Assembly: GCA_026874595.1 (NCBI GenBank)
Contig: CM049311.1
Location: 19,175,676 to 19,239,675, forward strand
DNA: 64,000 bases
Direction: 5' to 3'
DNA from: Sipunculus nudus
Taxonomy: Eukaryota > Annelida > Sipuncula > Golfingiida > Sipunculidae
The notes beneath the pieces were generated by a model. It saw only the letters and a program-made list of their open reading frames with translations. It did no database searches and was not told the DNA's origin. The translations under genes and the position numbers were made by a program. Within the stretch, counting starts at the first letter, position 1; each line of letters starts with the position of its first letter. Shown here one piece after another: positions 48,431 to 61,678 of the stretch.

Positions 48431-51400
48431 TGTTTATTTTTACCTTTAGAGCAAGGTTTGATCGAGGGTATGACGAATATAAGCAGCTAATTTGTTGGCA
48501 CCCCCCCACCCCCGCCCCCCCCCGACATTTTTTTTTGTTCAGTCGACTTGTAAATTTATCAGAATTATGCGACCTATCAATACGTATGATAAATCCTACT
48601 ATATATCTGGCCCCCTGGCTTCAGCCTTGAATGTTGCCCGTTATATATTGCGTGCTCGTGATTAACTCGCCTACCTGTAATTATAAATGTGTTTTATTTT
48701 TTCATAAAAGTATCTTAAAACTGAATGACTAGATATCACAGAAGTTTATGGCTTGATATAATTATAAAGAATAAAGAAAACAGCTTACGCATTCTATGTG
48801 TTTACTATATATCTATACCAAATTAGTTAAATCCAATTTATCGAGCATAATATTTTAAGTTATATATAAAGTTTAATATATAAAGTTCTCCCAAACAAAG
48901 CAGTGAGATGGAGTATATATTGTCTGTGAATAGACATCTTCTCCCGCCCCCTCCCCCAACAACTAATAACATGTCTTATTAAGAACTAGACATTTATGAT
49001 TGATCCTGTTACCTAGGCATAAAGACTCATCGACGGAATCACTGAAAACCACAGAAGAGTTCTCTAATAAAACAAGACGTATTAATCAGGTTAGCAAGAT
49101 GGTAGTGATGCTTGTGCGTGAAAAGAGTGCTGTTAAAGGGCATGCAATAAATATAAGTAATTTAATGAAACACTGAACTTGCAGCGATAAAAATAATAGT
49201 TGGTCTTCGGAAGTATTACCTCACTTGAAGTATCACATTATAGTGATTGCATATGTATCATGACAATATCATTTATACTTCCTTTGTTTAAGCATCAAAG
49301 TACCAATAATGACGTAACTGAAAAATAGCAGTCAGAAATAAAAATATAGCATCAACTGAATTGAGGTCACCAAACGATAAGTGTAACACGTGCTGAATAT
49401 TTTCAGCTTGCTTTTTCGGGAAACATATTACTTCTGATTTGGAAAAAAATATTTAATTCCAATGATCAGCCGAGGTACTCTTAATTATTTTCCAAAGTAA
49501 CTTGACAGTGAAAACGTATTTTGTACAACTCTATACGACAGGGCTTCCACTTTGTTTCTTATATTTGCTTAGAATAATTGTCTCGTGTGATTCCCTGCTT
49601 TCTTAATTCCCTGCTTTTCTGTAGACCATTACATGTACTTTGTACAGTTATAGAAGTAAAGCACTCCTTTTACGGAGAATGGTCATAAGAGAGCCATAAA
49701 AGGCTCTAACCAAGTCAGTAATTTGCTTAACATGAGTGAAAACATTCACTAGTTAAACATAACTTGGCAAATGCACAGGTCAAAATAAAAACATGGTTTG
49801 GTAAAAAGGCTAGAGATTCAGAATTCAGATTTTCGAGATAAAATATGAGCACTGTCACCAAGTACAGACGGTCAAATTCAGATATGGTATTATGGACCCT
49901 ACAAAATCCACAGAGAAGTCAGTAATGTTCTTACCAGGCTTGGTTCAGGATGTTATCATATTATTCGTTTGGACTGATCCGGTAAAATAACAAGAAGTAT
50001 TGTGTTTTGTGAACGTCTCCTTTGCAGACCCAGGGGTCTCATTCGGACTATATGATTCCCGGATTAGGCAAAAGATGAAGCTAAGTATTCCGTTGTTTTA
50101 AATATATGCCTGTACTTGAATTTGTAAAATATTGCAGGTCAGATAAGAATGCTATTAAAATTGGCCCCAGTATTGATTTGATCCCAATATTAGGTAAAAT
50201 AATTTATTTTTTTTAAATATTTAGGAACATTTCTTGCATAAAACCTTTTTTTCCCATTCTTATCTGTGCAGTAAGCTTTCATTACAATGTTTTTACATTG
50301 CCTTACCTTATAATATATTACCAAAAAGACATTGAGCAAATATTCTTTCCGCATAGAAGAAAGTGATAAAATAGCCATATGTTTTGCCATATTTCTTTAG
50401 GTATTGCTTACGCTCATAACTTTCATCATATACTTTTATTGGATATATCTTGGGAAATAAATTTGAAGCTTTTTATTCACATGGTCTAAAGTAATGTAGA
50501 CAGAGAACACATATATGGGTTTTTTCACAGGCACTTTATGATAACTGGAAATTGTTTACACTCTACTTGCTCTAGTGAGGCATGTTACATATGTAACTGT
50601 AAACTGAAAACTTAATTTATTGGTAACAAAATCACAGGATGTGTATTATTAATAATGGTCTAATATTTTAGACATAATTTCGTCTTTACAACTTAAACAA
50701 AATATACACAGGTAATATTTAACTGATGAGGTGGCTTTATTTTGAGTTGTTCAAGTAATTCAGGAAAAAAAATGGACGAGATGAGATACCTAAGATTAAA
50801 CCATTAATGCTCTACCATGTTAAATATAACGACAACAGGAAACAACAAAATGGTCATGACTGGTCGAAGCTCAGGTCATCGAGAGTAAAGTATGCTTCCC
50901 TGACGGTTGTCGAGAGAAGCTAGAAAAGTTCCTTACATTGTCCTGAAAATGCGGTGTAATAATTGATATAATTAATATAAAAAGATGAATCGTTTTACCT
51001 TTGAGATCCAGGATAACATACTTTGGCCACGTTGTTTGAAAATACACTAACTATTACCAATATAATCTTTCACGTATGTTACACATTCGGTAAAAATCTA
51101 CAGAATTTTGTAGAAATCTCGTGATCTTCCAGTTTTTGTTCAACAGTTGGTAATAAACAATGTCATCAATGCACGGTTGAAGCATTTGATCATGGTTGGC
51201 GTTTTCGAAATAATTATGTAAATACTGTTGACACAGACATTTTTCCTAATCAATGTGCAAAACTCCAGAGATCAATCACCTTGAAGCATATTTTATAGAC
51301 TGATATGTGATTTAAACAAGAAACGCTGAGCTGATTAGCATTATATTATAGCTAAGAAATATTCACAACAAGAATTTATCGTTTTAAAACAAAATTGCGT

Positions 51401-53080
51401 TAATTTTACGGGACCAGGCCTTTTCTACTTCTGACACCAAAGTCAAAACCGTTTTTCATTAACTAATGGATATACAGATGTGAAGTCTGAAAGCATTCTT
51501 GATTGGTATATATGTTGTAGAAAAAAAGCATAACATTACTGACAAACTGGTTTAACGATTTGATTTTCAAATTTTGCACAGCGACTAGGATATTATGCGA
51601 ACTAGGTTTGATGCGAAAACACGCAGCTGTCTACATATTGGCTGCCGTCAAAAAATAAATGTGTCCCCAGATCTTACAAGGTCACCGTCATAAGTATTGA
51701 AATTCATCTGATATAAACGTTAAAACAATTTGTGCATATAATTGGAGATAAAATATGCTATACATCAGCATTTATAGGTTCACAAGCCAGCCTATATTAA
51801 CAATACTTGGAGTTAATTGTCAAGATCACCATTTTTGAACTCATCCGACACGATTTGTATATCAAATTTGAGGAGCAAATATGCAATGCTTAGAAAAGCG
51901 AGGCGAGTTGGCACTAGATATTGGCACCAGTCTTCATAAACTTAAAATACATGTCATGATCAATAAACAGATTCCAGAAAACTAATCACTTAACATGAGA
52001 GTAGTTGAATCCACAAATGAGAAACAAGTCGGACTGCCGTCTTTAGGGGGTCTCACATATAGAGAAAAGAACGCCGGAGCAGGATAAAAAAAAACCTTCC
52101 GTAACACCACCAGTATTCAGGAATTGATACAACTTAATGATCAATAAACCTGTAAGGTTTCAGTACAGTAAATTAAACCACAACTGAGAAATCGGTTATT
52201 TTTTTGTCCTTTTACTGGTCAAAATATAAAAAAAAGATGGATCGCTCCAGTCTTTACGCAATGATTAGATTATCCATCCAAATCAAGTTGCTGGTAGTCA
52301 GTGACATATTAGAGCTTTTTTGCCAAAGTATTAATTATTTTGTGTTTAAAAAAAAACAAAGCTGGGGGAATATAGGTCGCAGTGATGTAATTTCAAGGTT
52401 CCAAATATATTTTAAGGACCTTCCTGATGTTCAAGTTGACCTGACAGGTCTAACAGTTACTGTTTGTGCCCTGTTAACGGAGGACCAGACGGCCATCGGT
52501 CGGCGGACGAAACATGCTTGCTATAAATCACATGACTAACAGTCAGCCGAACATAATTGTGACACTATTGAAAAGTTATTATCCGTGGTTCCTTGTATAA
52601 AAAGTGTAACATTTTTTGTATGCAGTAAACTCTGAGCTCATTCTCACTCTGCAGTATCATATATTGGTGAATGATATAAAATGCGTTTGATGTAATCTAA
52701 GTTGCACTATATGCTTTGCTTAATAATAATTATTGACTCTTGTCTGGATTTACTCATATGTATATGGATTAATATGTATTATTCAGACGCCTTTAAAAAG
52801 AATTGTTTTAGTACCCGACTAAAATTTATAAAGAGGTGGGTTAAACTTTATAGCTCCCTAATATTTTTTAATCCGAGGGCACATGAATATACTGTCATTA
52901 TCTCAGTCCCATCGATTACAATGGTGGAATTTAGGTATTCCGTGTTAAATTTCGTTCCCATGTTCCTGACTATATTGAATTTTTGTTGCTATTCAATGTT
53001 TTAAGAACAAATCGTGCTTACTGCAAAGGTAAAAGAAAGTCGCCAAAATTGTGTCTCAGTTTCCCAAGGATAAGTCAAAG
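48431..53080. other. Stretch with no recognisable gene
   Basis: AT-rich, with a C-rich tract at 48501-48532. A plus-strand frame at 52204-52539 has weak protein character (LPDVQVDLTGLTVTV) but no match I recognise and no splice or start support. I see no repeats within it. Confidence 0.5.
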
Positions 53081-53083
53081 GCA

Positions 53084-53236
53084 AGTTTGGTTCAATCAGC
53101 TATTGATATTCCCATTACCACCTGGCATTCTATATAAACATTGCTATCCACAAGAAACCGGTTTGGTCCAATCAGCTATTGGAATCCCCATTACTATCTG
53201 GTATACTATATAAACATTGCTATCCAGAAGAAAACC
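53084..53236 (+). promoter_or_regulatory. Tandemly duplicated CCAAT/TATA-type element
   Basis: Two ~76-bp copies (about 53084-53159 and 53160-53236). Each has the CCAAT-like ccaatcagctattgg (tcaatcagctattga in the first copy) and, about 30 bp later, ctatataaacattgctatcc with a good TATA box. Spacing and order fit a core promoter. No matching coding region directly downstream is recognised. Confidence 0.4.
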
Positions 53237-54184
53237 GAACTTAACTAACACTGTTATATGTAAGGCCAGTGTACTACTTATTTGGCCAGACTCCATAAAG
53301 AAGGCTGGTATGTCATCAAGCTTTGTTTGCAGTCCATGTTCCATGTCTTTCTTTTCCAGCTACTTCTTACGTTTCAACACTTCTGATGTCGGCTTCTTGA
53401 ATAGGTTTCACCCCATGTAGTTAAGTTCTGCTGCCAATAATCCCATCTATGTCTGTCTTCCTGTTGAAATATAAACATCCTTGAGTTGACACATTGCATT
53501 ACATGTTTTACTTTATTTTTCATTTTAATTGTTTTGTGCATTTTGCTAAATATCAGTTGCCATGGATTTTTATTTATTTCTAAAATTGTTTATAGGGATA
53601 TGTTTTTTTGGCGACTGTTTCGAACAGAGATCCTGGTCGACTGTCAATGTAGAGTCTCCTTGTAAAGTCGGCCCTGAGGTTTATGCCAAATTGTGAACGT
53701 TTCAAGCAATTCTTTATAATAGCGGATTACGTTCCTGCTCGCTTGTAAGCTCATTTATCCTGTACCTCATGGGACATAAGAATAAGTCAGTGGTTTGTCA
53801 TGCTGTCATGCAAGGGCACAGTCTTGTCCTCACTTTTGGTGACGCGAGCCATCCAGCTTTAGAATTTTTAGCATGGACGGCATATTTTTATTTCTGTGAT
53901 GTCATAGTAAACAAAGCTACTACCCGGATTCATTCTAGACAGGTATACTTATGACATAATCTATATGAATTCCATAAATTCTGTTATCTAATCTGGATGA
54001 TTTCATAACGATTGTAATATTCTATTTATTTAACAAAATTTACAAACAATATTTAAAATTATTACATGAATATTTGAACAGAAGTGTACAAAAGATTGCA
54101 TTTTCAATATTTATTTATAAAAGTGATGTAATTTTTGCCTACATTTAAAAGAAAGCACTGACCACACGTACTGGTCGTATACAC

Positions 54185-54188
<4 letters not shown>

Positions 54189-54232
<44 letters not shown>

Positions 54233-54250
54233 TTATTTATTTATTTATAT
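54189..54250. repeat. (TA)n plus (TTTA)n microsatellite
   Basis: A TA run followed by attt repeats. Confidence 0.9.
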
Positions 54251-54841
54251 ATATTGTGTATATATCTTACCTTATGGCATTTTTTTCGCCCAAGAAATGT
54301 CGAGAAATCACATTACATCGGCTATCTTCTTCACATGGACCGATTGTGCGCACACATACAATAATGCTCTCACCAGGGTTATAACGCGAGACCCTTCATT
54401 TCATCAGACAGAACCCTAACACCTAAAAACATGCCTCTAAAAACGCTTAATATTTTATTTTGTGTTTTGTTTGTTTAAGGGTACTTCTATTTAAGAGGGT
54501 ATCAATTTGTATAAATATCTGAAATAATCAGCAACATTTTCCACACGGCCAAGAAAAAAGTTGAAAATATAAACTGAGATAATGTTAACCCTAGTTTTTA
54601 TTAATTTATCAATGAACCATTTAAATTATATCTGGCATTATACCCTTTTATCGGGAGCAGGAAATATATATTATTTAAATCATAACAGTTATTTAGTCTG
54701 TAAGATGCTCGTTATCTTTCCGAATCATGAAAACATTCGCTGAGAACTGTCTCGATACATTAAAATTCTCTCATTTCTGATTTTTGCAGAATTACATAAA
54801 AATATATTAATAACGTAATTAAAAAGTCATTTGTAACTTAC

Positions 54842-54871
54842 CCTCGTTCGGGCCTGCACCTGTTCCTTCAT
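54842..54871 (-). CDS. 30-nt micro-exon encoding a Gly-rich acidic decapeptide (copy 1)
   Basis: On the minus strand the sequence tgctgtttcttgtag precedes 30 nt that end at gtaagttac. Read in phase 1-1 (one G supplied by the previous exon) it encodes DEGTGAGPNE. The symmetric phase equals that of the 41-residue Cys exons downstream on the same strand, so it could be a linker exon of the same gene; the distance of 21 kb leaves this open. Confidence 0.5.
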
Positions 54872-55086
54872 CTACAAGAAACAGCATAAAAAATCGATGT
54901 TTTAAAGATACAAGTGGCATACTGGATAATAAACGTGATAATAGATATAGATAATTTGCCTGCCACCTGAAGAAGGTTTAACTTTTTTTTACATGCATGG
55001 TTATAACAATTCGGTGTTCGTGGAAAAACCACACATTTATCTGATCGAGTTTTAATTCATTTATATCCAGAGCCACCAACGCACAC

Positions 55087-55088
<2 letters not shown>

Positions 55089-55135
<47 letters not shown>
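55089..55135. repeat. (TA)n microsatellite
   Basis: About 23 TA repeats in the intron between the two micro-exons. Confidence 0.95.
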
Positions 55136-55146
<11 letters not shown>

Positions 55147-55459
55147 GAGCGTGTGTGTATGTGAATATATATATATATGTGTGAATTATATTGTAAATTC
55201 TATAACGGAATGACTGATTTCCAGAATATCAGGATGGCAGATTAGTAAATTGATTACTGAAAATATGCTTGGCCACTTACTGTAAGAAACAAACGGAGCA
55301 AAGGTAATCAACTCATGCCATTCAATGACAGCAACTCAGTTCAACCTTAAAGTCCATTTTCTGAGCGAAATCCTACTTTCCATAATCAATGTACATCCGA
55401 CATTACTAAGACACCTCACACATGTTACAACTGATCACAACTAATCCTTTGTAACTTAC

Positions 55460-55489
55460 CCTCATTCGGGCCTCCACCTGTACCTTCAT
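55460..55489 (-). CDS. 30-nt micro-exon, duplicated copy 2
   Basis: 618 bp from copy 1, with the same splice sites (tttcttgtag / gtaagtta) and phase. It encodes DEGTGGGPNE, one conservative change from copy 1, with three nucleotide differences. The flanks are also duplicated but more diverged, with indels, whereas the exon and both splice sites are kept. That pattern supports a real exon. Confidence 0.5.
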
Positions 55490-56015
55490 CTACAAGAAAC
55501 AGCATAACATTAAGATGTTGTAAGGATACAAGTGGCATACTGGATAATTAATGATATAACCGAAAACCAGAAAATGTGCCTACCGCATGAAGATTGTACA
55601 TGCTTGGCTATGACAATCTGGTCTTCGTTGACAATGTTTGTGTTTGAATTCTGTTTTAACCTAAACATTAAATATTCGATGTGTAAGCAGAGATATATTT
55701 TAGCCAAGTAAAATTAGAATTGCCATCATTGATAATTCGTCAAAAGTATTTGCCGGAATAGACTGCACATCTGGAAAAATGGACCTGTAGTAAAGGAATA
55801 TTTCGTGTTAATTAAACTGCAAAATAATAAGCAAAACAGTTTTGTTTCGATTAAATGAATGGCAGCATAAATGAGTCTAATTTAACATTTTGATTACACA
55901 TAATATAAAGGTGACACTTGACTAACGGATAGGCTTACTGTCACAAAATCACACATCAATCGGCTTAAGTTTTAATCCATATATATCCGAATCTTTATAT
56001 ATATATATATATATA

Positions 56016-56992
56016 CAGTAGAACGCCTGTATTACGGTCATCATCGGGACTAGAAGAAAGTGACCTTAATACATAAGTGGCCGTTATACAGGACTTGACC
56101 AGGATAGGGGGGTTAAAATGTAACACGAAACCAAGTTCAAATCTTTTTTACGTTCAACAAAATAAACGTTTATACACAGTATTAGTGTTACTATTGTTAT
56201 CAATAAAAATATAAATATTTTTGCTGTCGACTGCTTTTCATGTCACTCTTCCTGATCAGATCTACCTTTTCTTTGAGAGCAAGTTCATGTCTTTTCTTGG
56301 TGATTGGGACAGAGAATGCGTAACATTTTATACATGTAACAATAATTATTTTGCATTCATAATTATTCATGTATGAGTACATTTGCGATGTTTGCCGCAC
56401 TGTTTTCGTTTGATGTACGTGTTAACAAGGATATTAAAGAAAGTTTGAAGATGCACAGTTAGCCCAACGTTTTTTTCTGATGACATAATCTTCGGGACCC
56501 GATGGTTGTCATTCGTTATTTAAATGACAAACACTATGATTAAGATCCTGCTCGCACGACTGATTCCCAAACATACACGCATGTTGGAACATATGCCTTA
56601 CTATTGTGCATACTAATGAGGCTGCTTGGGGTAGAACGACGCTGGCTACGTTTCAAACAACCCAGTCACGGTCGAGTGGTTACCTTTATTGAGGCACTTA
56701 TTAACAGACAGGAATCTGTTAGTGCGGACGCTTGTGTAATGATATTGAGGTCAGAAGTGGCCGCTCGATTTGTTGAGCCCGTCACACGGAGTCACTACCC
56801 CTGACCGTAACTGAGGCGTTTTCCGTCCTGCGGGACCGAGAGACCTGGCCGTAATACGGAATAGAGGAGTGACCGTAATAGACAACAAAATGATTATGAA
56901 ATATAACGGTCGAAAATTCGGGACCGGAGAATCTGACCGTTATAGACGTATTGACCGTTATTTAGGCGTGGCCGTTAGCAGGCGTTCTACTG
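56016..56992. mobile_element. pogo/Tigger-like non-autonomous DNA transposon, 977 bp
   Basis: The left end reads CAGTAGAACGCCTGTATTAC and the right end, reverse-complemented, reads CAGTAGAACGCCTGCTAAC; both are flanked by TA. The interior repeats gaccgttata/gaccgtaata motifs near both ends, as in many pogo-like elements. The open frame at 56604-56804 is not a recognisable transposase. Confidence 0.8.
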
Positions 56993-57040
56993 TATATATA
57001 TACTTTTATAACTACATGTTTATTGGGTCTTAGTACAGTC

Positions 57041-58656
57041 CAGACATGGGTCTAATACGGGAGAAATGTATTCGAATACGAATACGAATACAGCAGGGGT
57101 ACACGAATGTGAATACAAATACAAATACTCCAAAACAGAAATGTATTCGAATACCAATACGAATACAAAAACAAATGTATTCATGAATATAATATAAATA
57201 AAATTTACTGAAACAAAAAGAAACTATCAAGTATCATTTTTGTTTCATACAATTAACTGCAATCAACAAAAATATTCACACTTGCAAAATGTATTTTAGT
57301 CCAAAATTCAAAATATTCATGTAATCCAATGTGTATGCATTAATTTCCAAACCGCATAATGACGGAGTATTATATATTATGGAAGTTTGTTACACAAAAT
57401 ATATAAATGAATGTTTCTTTCAGGGTTGGGGCAAGGTACTTGTACCTGTACCTAGGTACACAATTCAGAGTACCTGGCTGTCATAAGTAGGAGGTACCTT
57501 CACTAGGTACACAATTCAGAGTACCTGGCTGTCATAAGTAGGAGGTACCTTTTACCTATATCTGGAACTAAAGTACCGGTACCTGGTATAAGGTACTCAG
57601 GTAAAAATTCAATACTGGTCCTTGAAATAGACAACAGGCTAGGGTCAATTGCATGTACAAAGCTGTCACCCCTGTCAGGGCAGTAAGCCATCTTAGGCAG
57701 GGGTAATTACAAAGCATTCATCCTTGCTGCCTTGGTGGCTAGCTACCTGGCTAGCAAGCTGGTCAACCCACAGCCTCTTAAACAGGAAGTTCATTGCTGC
57801 ATTATATTATCAAAAGAAGTATACAGCTACCAACAAAGGATAGATACAGGGGGTTGCCTACATGCCCCGTGTCTAAAGTTGGCAAGTATGTATACTGAAC
57901 AGGACTAGGGCCAGTTACTTGTACCTGTATCTAGGTACTGAATTCATAGTTATGTGATTATAGGTTTACCAAGATACTGGAAATAAACATCAGGTTTGGT
58001 CAAGTAAGGTACTGAGCTGTCATTCCTGTCAGGGCTGACACCTAGACCAGGCAATGGTAATATTTAAGCTTTCAACCCTTTGAACATGAGTGGACTTGGG
58101 CTAGTAGCATGCTGGCCTAGCTACCTCCAGCCTCTACACAGGAAGTTCTTTGTGGCATTATCAGATACGAAAGGTACAGAGCAAAGGATATGGACAGCAT
58201 TGCTTGCCCCATGTAGATACCTGTTGTCTAGTATGTATAAAGAACATTGGTGTAGGATAAATGTAGAGGTAAAGAGGGTCTGGCTAATTGAGATGTACAT
58301 ACACATGACAGAATAAACACATTCATATTAATTTGATATGAATAAAGAAAAAAAATGTAAAAAATAATGTATAATAAGATTGTTAGTGTGCATATGTTAA
58401 GTGGGTCAAAATAAATCACCATTGAAATAATGGCACATTTTCCAAATGGATAAAGGACAAACGGTGAAAAACATTAATGTATACTGCATGTATTCATGAA
58501 AAGTATTTATAAATGTGAATACTTCTGCAATGTATTTAAATACGAATACAAATACTTTTGTACTTTTTACAAATGTATTCAAATACATCGAATACTAAAA
58601 ATACCTGTATTCGAATACAATGAATACGAATACTGAATACGAATACCCCATGTCTG
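57041..58656. mobile_element. hAT-like non-autonomous DNA transposon, 1.6 kb
   Basis: Exact 8-bp target duplication GTACAGTC (57033-57040 and 58657-58664). Ends are inverted: CAGACATGGG on the left, and CAGACATGGGGTATTCG on the right when reverse-complemented. Subterminal arrays of gaatac/gtattc repeats occupy 57070-57180 and 58500-58645. No transposase is seen. Confidence 0.85.
57421..58255 (+). repeat. Diverged ~480-bp tandem duplication inside the hAT-like element
   Basis: Unit 1 begins near 57421 (caaggtacttgtacctgtacctaggtac) and unit 2 near 57905 (ccagttacttgtacctgtatctaggtac). Shared later landmarks are ctgtcagggc, a ggctagctacct-like stretch, cagcctct-a-acaggaagttc and caaaggata. A shorter 56-bp exact repeat (acacaattcagagtacctgg) lies at 57460-57550. 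Confidence 0.7.
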
Positions 58657-58664
58657 GTACAGTC

Positions 58665-60140
58665 TCATTAAAAAAAAACTGGGTCCAATTCAGCTATTGG
58701 GTCCAGTTGCCGAGATATTGGGTCCGGATCCAATAATTACCGGACCCAATAATGATAACAGTTTAAATGAAAACAGCTCGCTAAATACATTTAAAATAGC
58801 CCTTAACCTCACATTCGAATTATTGGGTATATCGCCGTACTCTTCTGTAAGCAGGTAGCGCCCTCTCGGGGCAGTACATGTGAGCATTATATATAAAACT
58901 ATATATTCGCCAATCAACATCGATTTTGACAGCTTTCTGGTTAGAGTAGAGGTCACATAAGCGTTTCATAAAACATACATGTCTCTGGGCAAAAGTTAGG
59001 CCCCGTAACAAGCACAAATTGAACTGTGCTGTAAGTGCAAACGGGTAGCGTCTCTTCCATGTCAAAGGTCCATCGGCCCATGAGTCGTTTCGATATGACC
59101 TTTCTTAAAATTTCTGATTCCAACAAAGTTTCACGCGAAAGTTTCAATTTACCTTATCTTTGAATATCTAAGATTCTGATGAACAACTTTATTGGCCTAC
59201 AAGTAACCTCGAATTTAATTGTTGACGAAACAACACGACATCTTGCAAGTCGACCTTTCAAGAGTGATAGCATTTTGGACAAACCGCAAAATCACGTTGT
59301 GACTCTGATGTAAAAGGTAGCACATTTGGCAAACTTTCACGTGTATTTGTGTTAAACTTGAAAGAAGAAACAAACTTTAAAGAATTATATTTGTTTACAA
59401 AAGCCTTTTAACCACAAAATATTGGTCAGTCTTCCACCTTAAACCATATGTAAATGCTGAGATTTTCCGTGTATATACATCATTGCCAGAAACACCGATT
59501 GTTCCCCCTAAAGTAAAAATGGAGCTTGCGTTGAAGGCTTAGAATTTGTCGCCCCTGGCAACCTGCGCCGACACAATAAAATAATAGGGAGTATATTTGG
59601 CAAACCAACTTTGATGTGCATTTTGTATTATACTTGGCAGTTGAAAAAATGGATAGAGTTATAGTTATTAAAAAAAAGCCCCAGTCATTACTCTTCATTT
59701 CTCCTCATCAAATGTACGATTTTTAGTGTTTCAAGATTACGATATTTACACCGATTGTTCCCCCAAAAGTAACTTCGATCTTCGAATTGTTTTGAAACCA
59801 CGCGAGTCACTTGTAAATATGTGTGTGTGTAAATGTAAATAAATGCGATTTAAACTACGTTCATCAAAATATGGGAGCGTTGTTAACGTTTTAATAGGTA
59901 AGCACCATTGAATAGTATTTAATAGTTTTAGGCCTGCCTTACATTGAGTATGATAGCCAAACATTCAGAGTTTCTCTCCCGTTAATTTACAGTCAAACAA
60001 CAAATCGCAGCATTGCCCCATTCGAACACCAATAAATAGGGGTTTCATGGTTTCGACAACTTTGATGTAACTGTATCATCATTAATACATTATTAAACAG
60101 TTACTTTTTTACCAGAGGCATGCATATTTTATCTATGTAT
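58665..60140. other. Stretch with no recognisable gene
   Basis: Short overlapping frames on the minus strand (58690-59147) lack family signatures. The phrase accgattgttccccc occurs twice (59494 and 59751), suggesting a diverged direct repeat of about 257 bp. Confidence 0.45.
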
Positions 60141-60144
60141 ATAA

Positions 60145-60148
<4 letters not shown>

Positions 60149-60185
<37 letters not shown>
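60149..60185. repeat. (TA)n microsatellite
   Basis: TA run next to the 76-bp tandem repeat. Confidence 0.9.
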
Positions 60186-60190
<5 letters not shown>

Positions 60191-60237
60191 CGATTATATA
60201 TATATAAGATTGGGTGTTATGATGTTTCACAATAAAA

Positions 60238-60382
60238 GTGTATTAGAATTGTATTTTTATTATAAGTAAATAAGATTTAAATTTTTTTTAAAAATTAAAA
60301 ACCTAACTGAACTGTGTATTAGAATTGTATTTTTATTATAAGTAAATAAGATTTAAATTTTAAAAAAATTAAAAACCTAATT
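60238..60382 (+). repeat. 76-bp tandem duplication
   Basis: Two copies (60238-60313 and 60314-60382), each beginning gtgtattagaattgtatttt; near-identical, differing mainly in A/T run length. Confidence 0.9.
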
Positions 60383-61670
60383 GTAACCCCCCCCCCCCCC
60401 GCACTCAACCAACGACCTTTTTTTAAGACAAATCTTTTGCATGACGGGGGGTTTTGGGGTTCGAGACCTTTCATAGTGATCTCCTTTCATATTAAGTGTA
60501 TTCTGTATCACTGGCGGATCCAGAGAGCGTGACGTCCAGCGTGCCCCCCCCCCCCCTCCATTTTTTTTAATGCCGAAACAGCCTTTCTTTAGGATTTCAA
60601 TTCAAATTTTGCGACCTGGACCCCTTCCCTTCAGGACCAGAGAACCCTTTCTATGTTTTCTTTTAGTCTTCCTGAGTTTGTCTGTCCCCTCATCGCTTGT
60701 GTAAATTATACGTGAATGGCTGGACCCTATACTTCTACACCGTCAATTTTATTGGGCGATATTGAAGATAGCTGGGTCATTCATAGCTGACATCAGGACT
60801 CTTTTATCGCGCAATATTATTGCGCCGTTTGTGGCCGAGAGAAAATCGCTCAATAAAACTAAGTCAAATTGACCATGTGTGGCCCACTTTACAAGAAAAC
60901 GTTTTCCATGCGTATTCCGTGTCCGTAGTCCACTTGTGTACGGTAGTCAGTAAGCGTAGTCCGTACTATATATACATGTCGATCGGTACTCGATAACTAA
61001 AGATGTTCTATTATGCAAGCCACTTCACCATATTGTGTGTGTATGTTTTAGCATCAGGGTTTTCACATTCAGTCCGTGTTGTATGAAGATTCTCCATTTT
61101 TAAACGATATTAATGACCTTTCGACAAATTTCTTTCGGATACCAAATGGCAAATATACTGGCATTTGGTTGAAGTGTGTTGTCTATTTTCATTATGTATA
61201 AAATATTTTCAAAATATTTGAAGCGTAAGCAACATTGTCGCGTAAAAAAGTGTACTAAGATAACTTTAAAAACAAATAATATTCTTAATTTTGATTTAAA
61301 TTAGCTTTTGCAAAAATATGGAAAAAATGTATAATTTGCATAATTGTATAATGGCTTGCATACAAGAAAATCTTTAGTTAGTGAATACCTATCAACACGA
61401 AATACGGACTACGCATGCAGACTATGGATAAGGACTAGGCACTAAAAGAAAACCAAGCCTAAAAGGACTAGCGCGGGCGACAAGCGGGCGGCAAGCGTAC
61501 ACGCGGCAGATCCGCGGCAGATCTAAAACACACTTGCGCTGGCGGCAAGTAGCCATTTTTTGTTGAATCACTGTAGAAAACTGAAAAATTTTTGTGACTT
61601 CTTTAGCGAACCGGTGAGTTTATATGATGGTGTGGCGTCGTTCGTCGTGCGTGCATTCTGTACGTAACCC
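60383..61670. other. Non-coding stretch with C tracts and inverted gtagtccgt motifs
   Basis: C-rich tracts lie at 60387-60401 and 60544-60557. The motif gcgtagtccgtact (60954) is matched in inverse orientation by atacggactacgc (61401), and related pieces flank both, suggesting a 0.5-kb element with poor terminal repeats. A GC-rich stretch lies at 61468-61555. Confidence 0.4.
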
Positions 61671-61678
61671 GTACTATC

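Noticed and set aside
53144-53344. Minus-strand frame overlapping the CCAAT/TATA repeats
   Set aside because: Not conserved between the two tandem copies and no recognisable domain.
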